NCBI GenBank assembly: GCA_937981515.1
Contig: CALJNY010000221.1
Span: forward strand, 1-19,844
Source: an uncultured Collinsella sp.
GTDB taxonomy: Bacteria; Actinomycetota; Coriobacteriia; Coriobacteriales; Coriobacteriaceae
Direction of reading: 5' to 3'
Length of the DNA stretch: 19,844 bases
Every line of letters starts with the position of its first letter. Within the stretch, counting starts at the first letter, position 1. The notes beneath the pieces were generated by a model, which was not told the DNA's origin, ran no database searches, and worked only from the letters and a program-made list of their open reading frames with translations. The position numbers and the translations under genes are program-made. Below, one piece after another: positions 6,684-12,961 of this stretch.

Positions 6684-7697
6684 ATGCCGGACAACGGATT
6701 GATTCAAAAGACAGATGCGCACGAGATGGCTCATGGGCGTCCTGTCCAGATAACCGAGCACACGACGGTAACCGAGCTGCAGCCCAGCCTGTCCGATGTC
6801 GTGTGCGCAAACAAAAAGCTGCAGATTGGCTTTATCGTTGCGCTCGTGGTGCTGGCGCTGCTGTCGGGCTTTGTGGCTCGTCCGCATTTCGCCGATACCA
6901 AAACTTGGGACTCCACCATCGAGGTCATCGACCAAAAGAAAGGCAACGTTTTGGCGCTCACGACCTCGTGCGTGGCGCTGTCTGCGGGCATTACCGCGCT
7001 GCCGGGTGATACGGGAACGCCGGTTGCCGAGCAGCTCGCGCAGCTTTCAGGCAACCTTGGTATCGTGCTTGCCGTGCTATACCTAGAGAAATATTTGCTC
7101 ACGATTTTGTGGTCGGTTGGCCTGGGCATCTTAATCCCGTTTGCGTTGGTGCTCTTTGCGGTGTCGCTCGGCATTCACGGGCGCTGGAGCACGAGCGCTG
7201 TCCTGCGCCGTGTGGCGACGCGCGTGCTGGTGGTTGCCGTGATCGGCATGGCGCTCGTGCCCGCGAGCGTATGGGTGTCGCAGAAGGTCGATGAAACGTA
7301 TCGCGTTAGCATCGAGGCGGCCGAGCAAAAGGCGGCCGACGCTGTGAGTGCGGCAGATAGCGATAGCTCCAAAACAAGCAAGAAAAAGACCGAGTCCGCA
7401 GAGTCCAAGAGCGTGCTCGAGCAGCTTGCCGACGGTGCCTCGGGCCTCGTCACGTCGGTGACCAGCGGCGCCAAGCAGATGACCGATGAGATTGTGCGGC
7501 AGGTGACCGATCTGATTGAAGGCGTCATCGTGATGATCGTGACCTCGTGCGTGATCCCATTGCTGGTGCTCGCGGCGTTTTTGTGGCTGGGGCACACACT
7601 GCTGGGAATTGATATTTCCGGCCCGGCGAACTATTTGACGGGCCGCTTTCTGAGTGCTCCGTCCAAGCACGCCAAAAAGGGCGGGCAGTCCGAATAG
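6684..7697 (+). CDS. Integral membrane protein of unknown function
   Basis: A 337-residue protein without a domain I can name. The N-terminal 45 residues are polar. Hydrophobic segments lie at about 47-64, 124-135 with 140-163, 179-198 and 278-303. Between the last two is a roughly 75-residue stretch rich in Ala, Ser and Lys (about 205-275), predicted to be soluble and possibly helical. A conserved-looking block at residues 103-140 (ITALPGDTGTP, then AEQLAQLSGNLGIVLAVLYLEKYLLT) resembles, from memory, a widespread unnamed family of bacterial membrane proteins. The start is well supported by AGGAGGTG about 6 bases before ATG. The gene is alone: the lacF terminator is upstream and its own terminator at 7732 is downstream. 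Position between lacF and lacA may be incidental; no transport or enzymatic role can be assigned. Confidence 0.85.
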   Translation: MPDNGLIQKTDAHEMAHGRPVQITEHTTVTELQPSLSDVVCANKKLQIGFIVALVVLALLSGFVARPHFADTKTWDSTIEVIDQKKGNVLALTTSCVALSAGITALPGDTGTPVAEQLAQLSGNLGIVLAVLYLEKYLLTILWSVGLGILIPFALVLFAVSLGIHGRWSTSAVLRRVATRVLVVAVIGMALVPASVWVSQKVDETYRVSIEAAEQKAADAVSAADSDSSKTSKKKTESAESKSVLEQLADGASGLVTSVTSGAKQMTDEIVRQVTDLIEGVIVMIVTSCVIPLLVLAAFLWLGHTLLGIDISGPANYLTGRFLSAPSKHAKKGGQSE

Positions 7698-7731
7698 CTA
7701 AAACAGCTGTATATACCGGGGAATACCGCCG

Positions 7732-7770
7732 AAGGGCGGCCGAGACACGTTCTCGGCCGCCCTTTTGTTT
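7732..7770 (+). terminator. Rho-independent terminator after membrane protein gene
   Basis: A perfect 14-bp stem (AAGGGCGGCCGAGA at 7732-7745, complement at 7751-7764) with a five-base loop is followed by TTGTTTGTT. Confidence 0.9.
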
Positions 7771-7834
7771 GTTGAACACATGGTCGCTATGTCCGCGCCG
7801 GGCCCAAACGGTCAGCAATCGTCTGTGAATGGTA

Positions 7835-7854
7835 TTTGTTCAAAAAAGAACAAA
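7835..7854. promoter_or_regulatory. Perfect AT-rich palindrome before lacA, operator candidate
   Basis: TTTGTTC and GAACAAA are perfect 7-bp arms around AAAAAA. Read on the other strand it gives TGTTCTTTTTTGAACA, matching the stretch before lacF and partly that before lacX. It lies about 150 bp before lacA in an otherwise gene-free 307-bp interval (7698-8004), whose remaining content is the upstream terminator and the second site at 7881. Confidence 0.6.
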
Positions 7855-7880
7855 GATAAACAAATAATGGTTGCAGTCGA

Positions 7881-7910
7881 TGTTCGAATGTGTTCAAATA
7901 AACATGAACA
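7881..7910. promoter_or_regulatory. Second operator candidate before lacA (TGTTCAAAT repeats)
   Basis: Two abutting direct decamers, TGTTCGAATG and TGTTCAAATA (7881-7900), overlap an inverted repeat TGTTCA-N8-TGAACA (7891-7910). Together with 7835-7854 this gives a paired-site layout about 95-170 bp before lacA. Confidence 0.55.
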
Positions 7911-8004
7911 GTGAAGAACCGCACATTCAGATGCCCGGACCTGAACGCGATTCAACACTTCCAAACAGAAACTACGCACCTGCGTATCTCTCAAGGAGGA
8001 TGTC

Positions 8005-8433
8005 ATGAGGGTTGTAATCGCTTCCGATGCCGACGGTATGTCGATGAAGGAGTCCATCAAGGAGATGCTCATCGCCGACGGTCACGAGGTCGTCGACTAT
8101 TCCGAGACCCCTGCCGCGGACTTTGTCGATTCCGCGACCGCCGTTGCCAAGGACCTGCTGGAGCACAAGGATTCCCAGGGCTTCGCATTCGATAAGTACG
8201 GCGTCGGCTCCTATATGGCCGCCGTCAAGATCAAGGGCATGGTCGTCGCCAACATTTCCGACGAGCGTTCCGCCTACATGACCCGCGAGCACAACGGCTC
8301 GCGCATGGTCACCATGGGCCCGGGCGTTGTGGGCACCGAGGTCGCCAAGAAGATCGCCCGCGAGTTCCTGCGCGCCCAGTACGCCGGCGGCCGTCACCAG
8401 ATCCGTGTCGACATGCTCAACAAGATGGCCTAA
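8005..8433 (+). CDS. lacA: Galactose-6-phosphate isomerase subunit LacA
   Basis: A 142-residue protein of the RpiB/LacA/LacB fold, the same length as known LacA (about 141). With LacB it converts galactose-6-phosphate to tagatose-6-phosphate. Signature stretches are ISDERSAYMTREHNGSRMV (residues 84-102) and the C-terminal GGRHQIRVDMLNKM (128-141), both near identical in position to LacA of lactic acid bacteria. The catalytic cysteine of the RpiB family is absent at the equivalent place (AFDKYGVGSY, about 61-70), as expected for LacA, which relies on LacB for that residue. AGGAGG six bases before ATG supports the start. It opens the lacA-lacB-lacX-lacC cluster, with lacB 63 bp downstream. Expression is probably governed by the TGTTC-type sites at 7835-7910. 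Confidence 0.95.
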   Translation: MRVVIASDADGMSMKESIKEMLIADGHEVVDYSETPAADFVDSATAVAKDLLEHKDSQGFAFDKYGVGSYMAAVKIKGMVVANISDERSAYMTREHNGSRMVTMGPGVVGTEVAKKIAREFLRAQYAGGRHQIRVDMLNKMA

Positions 8434-8496
8434 CGAGAGCCACCGAGAACTCGAACTTCTACCTCAACTTGTGAATTCAGACGAAAGGACGTTCTG

Positions 8497-9021
8497 ATGA
8501 AGAAGACCATCGCAATCGGTTGCGACCATATCGTTACGGACGAGAAGATCTATCTGGCCGACCGCCTGGAGCAGGCTGGCTACAAGGTGCTCGACTGCGG
8601 CACCTACAGCCACACCCGTACGCACTACCCCATCTACGGTAAGGCCGTGGGCGAGGCTGTTGCCAGCGGCAAGGCCGACTTTGGCGTGGCCCTGTGCGGT
8701 ACCGGCATCGGCATCACCAACGCCGTCAACAAGGTTCCCGGCGCCCGCTGCGCCTTGGTCCGCGACATGACCTCTGCCCTGTATGCCCGTCGCGAGCTCA
8801 ACGCCAACATCGTGGGCTTTGGCGGCAAGATCACCGGCGAGTTCCTGATGGCCGATATCATGCTTGCCTTCCTGGAGGAGCCCTACGACAAGACCCCCGA
8901 GCACGATGCCCTGATCGCCAAGATCGATGCCTGCAATAAGGCCGACGCCGAGGCTCAGGCTGACCCGCACTTCTTTGACGAGTTCCTCGAGAAGTGGGAC
9001 CGCGGCGAATACCATGATTAG
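8497..9021 (+). CDS. lacB: Galactose-6-phosphate isomerase subunit LacB
   Basis: A 174-residue RpiB-fold protein (usual LacB length 171). It carries [10 protein letters not shown] at the N-terminus, [21 protein letters not shown] with the likely catalytic cysteine C67, and [24 protein letters not shown]. The C-terminus [20 protein letters not shown] is the hallmark ending of LacB and not of ribose-5-phosphate isomerase B. It acts in a hetero-oligomer with LacA. A GAAAGGA ribosome site lies about 8 bases before ATG. Spacing and orientation suggest co-transcription with lacA. Confidence 0.96.
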   Translation: MKKTIAIGCDHIVTDEKIYLADRLEQAGYKVLDCGTYSHTRTHYPIYGKAVGEAVASGKADFGVALCGTGIGITNAVNKVPGARCALVRDMTSALYARRELNANIVGFGGKITGEFLMADIMLAFLEEPYDKTPEHDALIAKIDACNKADAEAQADPHFFDEFLEKWDRGEYHD

Positions 9022-9127
9022 CGGGTATCCGGCGTAATTAACTAGTCCGTTGACGGCTCGCGTTTCTGTGAGGGGGCGCGGGCCGGTTTTCTATCAGCCC
9101 AATTGGCCCAGCGGGCTGGACGTGCAT

Positions 9128-9141
9128 TGTTCTTTTGTTTG
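9128..9141 (+). promoter_or_regulatory. TGTTCTTTT motif before lacX
   Basis: TGTTCTTTTGTTTG lies 84 bp before the lacX start and matches the stretch before lacF (TGTTCTTTTTTGTTTG at 5958) with a 2-bp gap. It suggests that lacX-lacC has its own regulated promoter besides any read-through from lacAB. The 203-bp lacB-lacX gap also contains a CAGCCC/GGGCTG hairpin near 9097-9120. Confidence 0.45.
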
Positions 9142-9224
9142 CGGCGCTGCCTCATTACCTTTCTGCTAAAGGCACGACGTTCACAATGGATCGTGCGAGA
9201 TGATATGTGAAGGAGAAGATTCCC

Positions 9225-10106
9225 ATGGAGTTTGTTCTTGATAACGGCTCTGTCCGCATTGCGTTGAGCACGGCTGGCGGATCGTTCACTTCTATTACGG
9301 CCAACGGCCGTGAGTACCTGTGGCAGGGTGACCCGGCGGTCTGGTCGGGCCAGGCACCCATTTGTTTCCCGATCTGCGGCGGCCTTCGTGACGGTCGCGC
9401 AATGACCATGGGCGGCCGCGAGGTTAAGCTCGCCCGTCACGGCTTTGCTCGCAAACAGGAGTGGAAGCTCGAGGAGCAGGGCGACAACATGGTCGCGCTG
9501 AGCCTAAGCTCTGCCGACCATGCCGAGTTGCTCGAGCAGTACCCGTATCCGTTTAAGATCGTTGCTCGTTACACGATCGATGCGGCTAAGGTGGCCGTGT
9601 CGTACGAGGTGACCAATGAGGGCACCGAGGACATGCCGTTCTTTGTGGGTGGCCACCCTGGCTTTAAGTGCCCGCTTGACGAGGGCGAGTCCTATGACGA
9701 CTACGAGCTCCATTTTGATCAGCTCGAGGCCGCCGAGCTCTGTACTGCCGTTCCTTCGACGGGTCTGATTGATGTTGAGCATCGCAGCAAGAACCCCATG
9801 ATCGACCAGAACCTGCCGCTGACCCACGAGCTCTTCGACTTCGCGGAGACCATCTTTGACGTGCTCGAGAGCCGCGTGGTTACGCTGACCAAGAAGACCG
9901 AGGACAAGGGCGTGCGCCTGACGTTCCCCGATATGCCGTACCTGATTGTGTGGAGCAAGCCCGAGGGCGACTTTGTGGCCGTGGAACCGTGGGGCGGCCT
10001 GTCCACCTGCTCCGACGAGGACGATATTCTGGAGCACAAGCGCGGCTGCCTGGTGGCCAAGCCGGGGGAGACCGTCACCCGCGGCTTTGAGATCGAGATC
10101 CTTTAA
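9225..10106 (+). CDS. lacX: LacX-type aldose 1-epimerase family protein
   Basis: A 293-residue galactose-mutarotase-fold protein, as expected for LacX (about 290-300). Conserved segments are EYLWQGDP, QAPICFPICGGLRDG, RHGFARKQEW (H72), FVGGHPGFKCPL with the catalytic-type H144, and FVAVEPWGG with E254. The family interconverts alpha and beta anomers of sugars. LacX of lactose operons is assumed to act on galactose or a phosphorylated sugar, but its substrate is not settled. I chose the ATG at 9225 because AAGGAG stands nine bases before it; the in-frame GTG at 9207 would put that ribosome site inside the gene. It is followed 56 bp later by lacC on the same strand. Beta-D-galactose released in the cell could also be supplied to GalK encoded nearby. 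Confidence 0.9.
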   Translation: MEFVLDNGSVRIALSTAGGSFTSITANGREYLWQGDPAVWSGQAPICFPICGGLRDGRAMTMGGREVKLARHGFARKQEWKLEEQGDNMVALSLSSADHAELLEQYPYPFKIVARYTIDAAKVAVSYEVTNEGTEDMPFFVGGHPGFKCPLDEGESYDDYELHFDQLEAAELCTAVPSTGLIDVEHRSKNPMIDQNLPLTHELFDFAETIFDVLESRVVTLTKKTEDKGVRLTFPDMPYLIVWSKPEGDFVAVEPWGGLSTCSDEDDILEHKRGCLVAKPGETVTRGFEIEIL

Positions 10107-10162
10107 CGAGCTATCGTATGTTTGGGGCCGCGCGTGTCGTGCCCCGGAAACAGGAGTTCAAT

Positions 10163-11098
10163 ATGATTCTGACCGTTACCATGAACCCGTCGATTGATAC
10201 GCGCTATCAGCTCGATAAGCTGATCATCGACGACGTGAATCGCGTGACGCCCGAAAAGACCGCTGGCGGCAAGGGCCTTAACGTGAGCCGTGTGCTGCTG
10301 CAGTTGGGCGACGATGTGCTCGCGACCGGACTGCTTGGCGGCCACATGGGTGCCTATATGGCCGAGCTCATGGATGCCGATGGCGTCAAGAACGAATTTG
10401 TGCCCATCGCCGGTGAGACGCGCATTTGCCTGAATATTCTGCACGAGGGTAATCAGACCGAGCTGCTGGAGAGCGGCCCGCAGATCGCTCCGGCCGAGCT
10501 CGAGGCCTTTACGGCCAAGTTTGACGAGCTTGCAGCGAAGGCGGACGTTGTGACGCTTTCGGGCTCGCTGCCGCGTGGCGTCGATGCCGGCTACTATGCC
10601 GAGCTCGTCAAGATCGCCGAGGAGGCGGGCGCCAAGGTGCTGCTCGACACCTCGGGTGCATCGCTGGAGGCCGCGCTGGAGTCCGACGCTAAGCCTGAGC
10701 TCGTAAAGCCCAACCTGACCGAGATCAACGGCCTGCTGGGTACGTCCTTTACGACCGATGATGTCGATGCCCTGCGCGAGGCGCTTGCCGCCGATGACCG
10801 CTTTGCCGGTATTCCCTGGGTTGTCGTTTCGATGGGCGCTGCCGGTTCGGTGGGCTTCCATGAGGGCCGCGCGTTCCGCGCCAAGACGCCCGCGATTGCG
10901 GCTGTGAATGCGACGGGTTCCGGTGACTCGACCATCGCCGGTTTTGCGCATGCCATTGCTGCCGGCGCCGACGACGTCACGGTGCTCAAGACCGCCAATA
11001 CCTGCGGCAAGCTCAACGCCATGGATCCCAAGACCGGCCACCTGGTCATGGATCGCTGGGACGAGGTCTACAACAGCGTTGAAGTAACGGAGCTGTAG
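10163..11098 (+). CDS. lacC: Tagatose-6-phosphate kinase
   Basis: A 311-residue PfkB-family sugar kinase (LacC is about 310). It phosphorylates tagatose-6-phosphate to tagatose-1,6-bisphosphate with ATP. The N-terminus MILTVTMNPSIDTRYQLDKL, the TAGGKGLNVSRVL substrate segment (33-45), ETRICLNILHEGNQTE (85-100) and the C-terminal NATGSGDSTIAG with catalytic base D255 follow LacC closely. TGHLVM near 291 is also shared. The start at 10163 is chosen over an in-frame ATG at 10118 because CAGGAG precedes it by six bases and the family begins at MILTVT. 1-phosphofructokinase (FruK) and LacC are similar, but gene context with lacAB makes LacC the better name. No aldolase follows; that step is probably supplied by the gene at 19661. 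Confidence 0.93.
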   Translation: MILTVTMNPSIDTRYQLDKLIIDDVNRVTPEKTAGGKGLNVSRVLLQLGDDVLATGLLGGHMGAYMAELMDADGVKNEFVPIAGETRICLNILHEGNQTELLESGPQIAPAELEAFTAKFDELAAKADVVTLSGSLPRGVDAGYYAELVKIAEEAGAKVLLDTSGASLEAALESDAKPELVKPNLTEINGLLGTSFTTDDVDALREALAADDRFAGIPWVVVSMGAAGSVGFHEGRAFRAKTPAIAAVNATGSGDSTIAGFAHAIAAGADDVTVLKTANTCGKLNAMDPKTGHLVMDRWDEVYNSVEVTEL

Positions 11099-11099
11099 G

Positions 11100-11127
11100 G
11101 TTACGGCGTTTTGCCAAACGCCGTAAC
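11100..11127 (+). terminator. Hairpin directly after lacC
   Basis: A perfect 12-bp stem (GTTACGGCGTTT at 11100-11111, complement at 11116-11127) has a four-base loop and starts two bases after the stop codon. No T-run follows, so it may protect the mRNA end or pause polymerase, with the hairpin at 11176 completing termination. Confidence 0.55.
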
Positions 11128-11140
11128 GGCTCGACGCTGC

Positions 11141-11239
11141 GCGGGCCGCATTTGGACAATCTGACGTTCAACTTCAAGGGCGCGACCAGAAGGTCAGCGC
11201 CCTTTCGTTTCACGTCACCTTGTCTCAAATGCGGCCCGC
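11141..11239. repeat. Nested inverted repeat with inner terminator-like hairpin
   Basis: Outer arms GCGGGCCGCATTTG (11141-11154) and its complement (11226-11239) are perfect over 14 bp and continue imperfectly (GGACA against TGTCTC). Inside, AAGGGCGC (11176-11183) pairs with GCGCCCTT (11197-11204), followed by TCGTTT. The inner hairpin may end lacC transcripts; the outer arms make a MITE-like shape of about 99 bp. Confidence 0.6.
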
Positions 11240-11285
11240 TCGCTGTCGTTTCCAAGACATCGGCGTTGCCTTGCTTCGGGAATGC

Positions 11286-11332
11286 GGCAGATAGGGACGT
11301 TCCTTTTCTGCCGGCAGTTTGGGACACTCCTT
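11286..11332 (+). repeat. 47-bp direct repeat, left copy
   Basis: This copy matches 12797-12843 at 43 of 47 positions, with the last 29 bases identical, including the palindrome CTGCCGGCAG and TTTGGGACACTCCTT. The pair encloses the ATPase gene and both copies have the same orientation. Confidence 0.85.
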
Positions 11333-11355
11333 ACGGGACACCCCCTCCACAGCGC

Positions 11356-12657
11356 CTATGCCAGCTTGTCGATTTGCCCAATCTCCCAGAGCGGAATGTT
11401 GACGAGCGTGCCCTCGTCTCTATATGCCGCTAACGATGTTCTCACGCAGCGCTCGAGCTTGAACTTCTCGCAGGCAATCCTCAGGCTCTTTGCTTTGAGG
11501 TTCTCTGCCGCCTTGACCTCGAGCGGAAGCACGGTCCCCGCATGGTCGATGGCAAAGTCAGTCTCTGCATTGCCGGAGGAGGATGACCAATACGCGGGAG
11601 TTTTGCCTTGGAGCAAAAGCTCCTGTGCGACGTATTGCTCGGTCAGCGAGCCTTTGAACTCCGTAAAAACAGCGGGACCGTTCAGAACAATGGCTGGCGA
11701 GAGGCCGGAGAGTGCTCCGAGGATGCCGGTGTCGATGCAGAACAGCTTGAAGCCCGAGAGATCCTCGTAGCTTGTGAGCGGTGCTCTTAGGGCGGAAACA
11801 CGTGGTACCTTATGAACGATTCCATAGTCCATGAGCCACTGGAGGCTTTCCTCAAAATCGCGTGCGCGCGCCCCGGGACGGAGCGCACCGTAGACGAACT
11901 TCTTGTTTTCCTTTGCGAGCTGGCCGGGAAGGGATTTCCAAACCAGCCTCATGCGCTCGACGATGCGGGCTGGCGCATGCTTGCCAAAATCGGATTCGTA
12001 AGCTTCGATGATTTGCTGCTGAAGCCTGCGGGCCTCGATGAAATCGTGGGAGGCGGCGAAAGCGGAGACAACTTCTGGCATGCCACCGACAACGAGGTAT
12101 TCCTTGAGCAGGCGCTCGAGCTTTTCGGAAACGTTTGCCAGCAGGTCCATGTCTGCGGCAAGGATGGCATCTGCGAGCGGATCGCCATCGACGGCACGAA
12201 CGAACTCGACAAACCCCATGGGGCGCATGGTAAGCTGGTCAATCTTGCCGACGGGGAACGACTCGTTTTCGCGTCGGAGCGCGAGCCCCATATAGGAGCC
12301 GGCTGCCACGATATGGTATTCCGGCGCCAGCTCGTTGAAGTATTTGAGCGAGGTGATGCCACGCGGTGCCTCTTGGATTTCGTCGAAGATGATGAGTGTG
12401 TCTGTCGGCGTTATGGTCTGGCCGCGCAGGAGCTCTATCTGGGAGATGATGCGTTTGGGGTCAAGGCTTCCGTCGAACAGCGAACGTACGCCCGGTTCGA
12501 GCATAAAGTCAAAACGGATGACGTTTTGATACTGCTGGCCTGCGAATTCGTTGAGAAGCCAGGTTTTTCCCGTCTGGCGGGCCCCCTTAAGCAGGAGGGG
12601 CTTGCGGTTTGCCCTAGATTTCCAAGCGATGAGTTCGTCCATTAGCTGTCGCTGCAT
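11356..12657 (-). CDS. AAA_14/DUF4143 family ATPase
   Basis: A 433-residue protein of the common archaeal/bacterial AAA ATPase family with a C-terminal DUF4143 domain. The Walker A motif is GARQTGKT (residues 25-32), Walker B is TLIIFDEIQ (D92, E93) and a sensor-like AAGSYMGL follows at about 118-125. The C-terminal region has TEFKGSLTEQYVAQEL, YWSSSSGNAETDFAID and VLPLEVKAAE. These residues are spaced like the E-D-ExK core of restriction-endonuclease-like folds, although nuclease activity of this family is not established. AGGAGG lies five bases before the ATG. It is the only minus-strand gene between lacC and galT and has no sugar-metabolism link. It is bounded by 47-bp direct repeats and preceded by 33-bp-period repeats, which suggests an inserted accessory gene. 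The function of the family is unknown. Confidence 0.92.
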   Translation of the reverse strand: MQRQLMDELIAWKSRANRKPLLLKGARQTGKTWLLNEFAGQQYQNVIRFDFMLEPGVRSLFDGSLDPKRIISQIELLRGQTITPTDTLIIFDEIQEAPRGITSLKYFNELAPEYHIVAAGSYMGLALRRENESFPVGKIDQLTMRPMGFVEFVRAVDGDPLADAILAADMDLLANVSEKLERLLKEYLVVGGMPEVVSAFAASHDFIEARRLQQQIIEAYESDFGKHAPARIVERMRLVWKSLPGQLAKENKKFVYGALRPGARARDFEESLQWLMDYGIVHKVPRVSALRAPLTSYEDLSGFKLFCIDTGILGALSGLSPAIVLNGPAVFTEFKGSLTEQYVAQELLLQGKTPAYWSSSSGNAETDFAIDHAGTVLPLEVKAAENLKAKSLRIACEKFKLERCVRTSLAAYRDEGTLVNIPLWEIGQIDKLA

Positions 12658-12700
12658 ATTGCCTCCTAACGATCATGTTTAGTATAAGACTGTTTTGGTC

Positions 12701-12787
12701 TTTCCATTGAAAAATGTGGGAATGAACCACGCTTTTCCATCGAATAATGTGGGAGGCAATCATGTTTTTCCATCGAATAATGTGAGG
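12701..12787 (-). repeat. Three direct repeats with 33-bp period upstream of the ATPase
   Basis: A 21-bp unit, TTTCCATCGAATAATGTGGGA and variants, occurs at 12701-12721, 12734-12754 and 12767-12787, exactly 33 bp apart. The second and third copies differ from each other at one position; the first is more diverged. The 12-bp spacers are not alike. The array ends 44 bp before the ATPase start, with a TATACT (minus strand) between the array and the gene. It looks like an iteron-type binding array. Confidence 0.75.
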
Positions 12788-12796
12788 GTTTAGGTA

Positions 12797-12843
12797 GGCA
12801 TCTGGGGACGTTCTTTTTCTGCCGGCAGTTTGGGACACTCCTT
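12797..12843 (+). repeat. 47-bp direct repeat, right copy
   Basis: Right-hand partner of 11286-11332, again with GGGACGTTC and CTGCCGGCAGTTTGGGACACTCCTT. It lies next to the 33-bp repeats. The 304-bp gene-free gap 12658-12961 is filled by the iteron-like array, this repeat and the galT terminator. Confidence 0.85.
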
Positions 12844-12875
12844 GTTTTGGTGCAAATTAGTTACCCTTGCATCAG

Positions 12876-12912
12876 AAAACGGCGCCCGCCGGCGATGTTG
12901 CCGGCGGGCGCC
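12876..12912 (-). terminator. Rho-independent terminator of galT
   Basis: A perfect 13-bp GC stem (GGCGCCCGCCGGC at 12881-12893, complement at 12900-12912) is followed on the minus strand by GTTTTC. It lies about 50 bp past the galT stop. Confidence 0.82.
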
Positions 12913-12961
12913 GCGGTCGTGTAGGCGCTATTTGTTAAGTGCGTGCGTTCGAGCTCGCGTG

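Noticed and set aside
11152..11770. Overlapping plus-strand frames between lacC and the ATPase
   Set aside because: They run across the palindromes and the 47-bp repeat into antisense of the ATPase, without ribosome sites or domain similarity.
12701..12787. CRISPR-like array
   Set aside because: Only three units with 12-bp spacers, repeat copies diverged, and no cas genes. An iteron-type array fits better.
12614..12838. Small minus-strand frame encoding an 11-residue peptide repeat (HIIRWK...)
   Set aside because: The frame is open only because the repeat period is a multiple of three. It begins inside the 47-bp repeat, has no ribosome site and overlaps the ATPase start in another frame.
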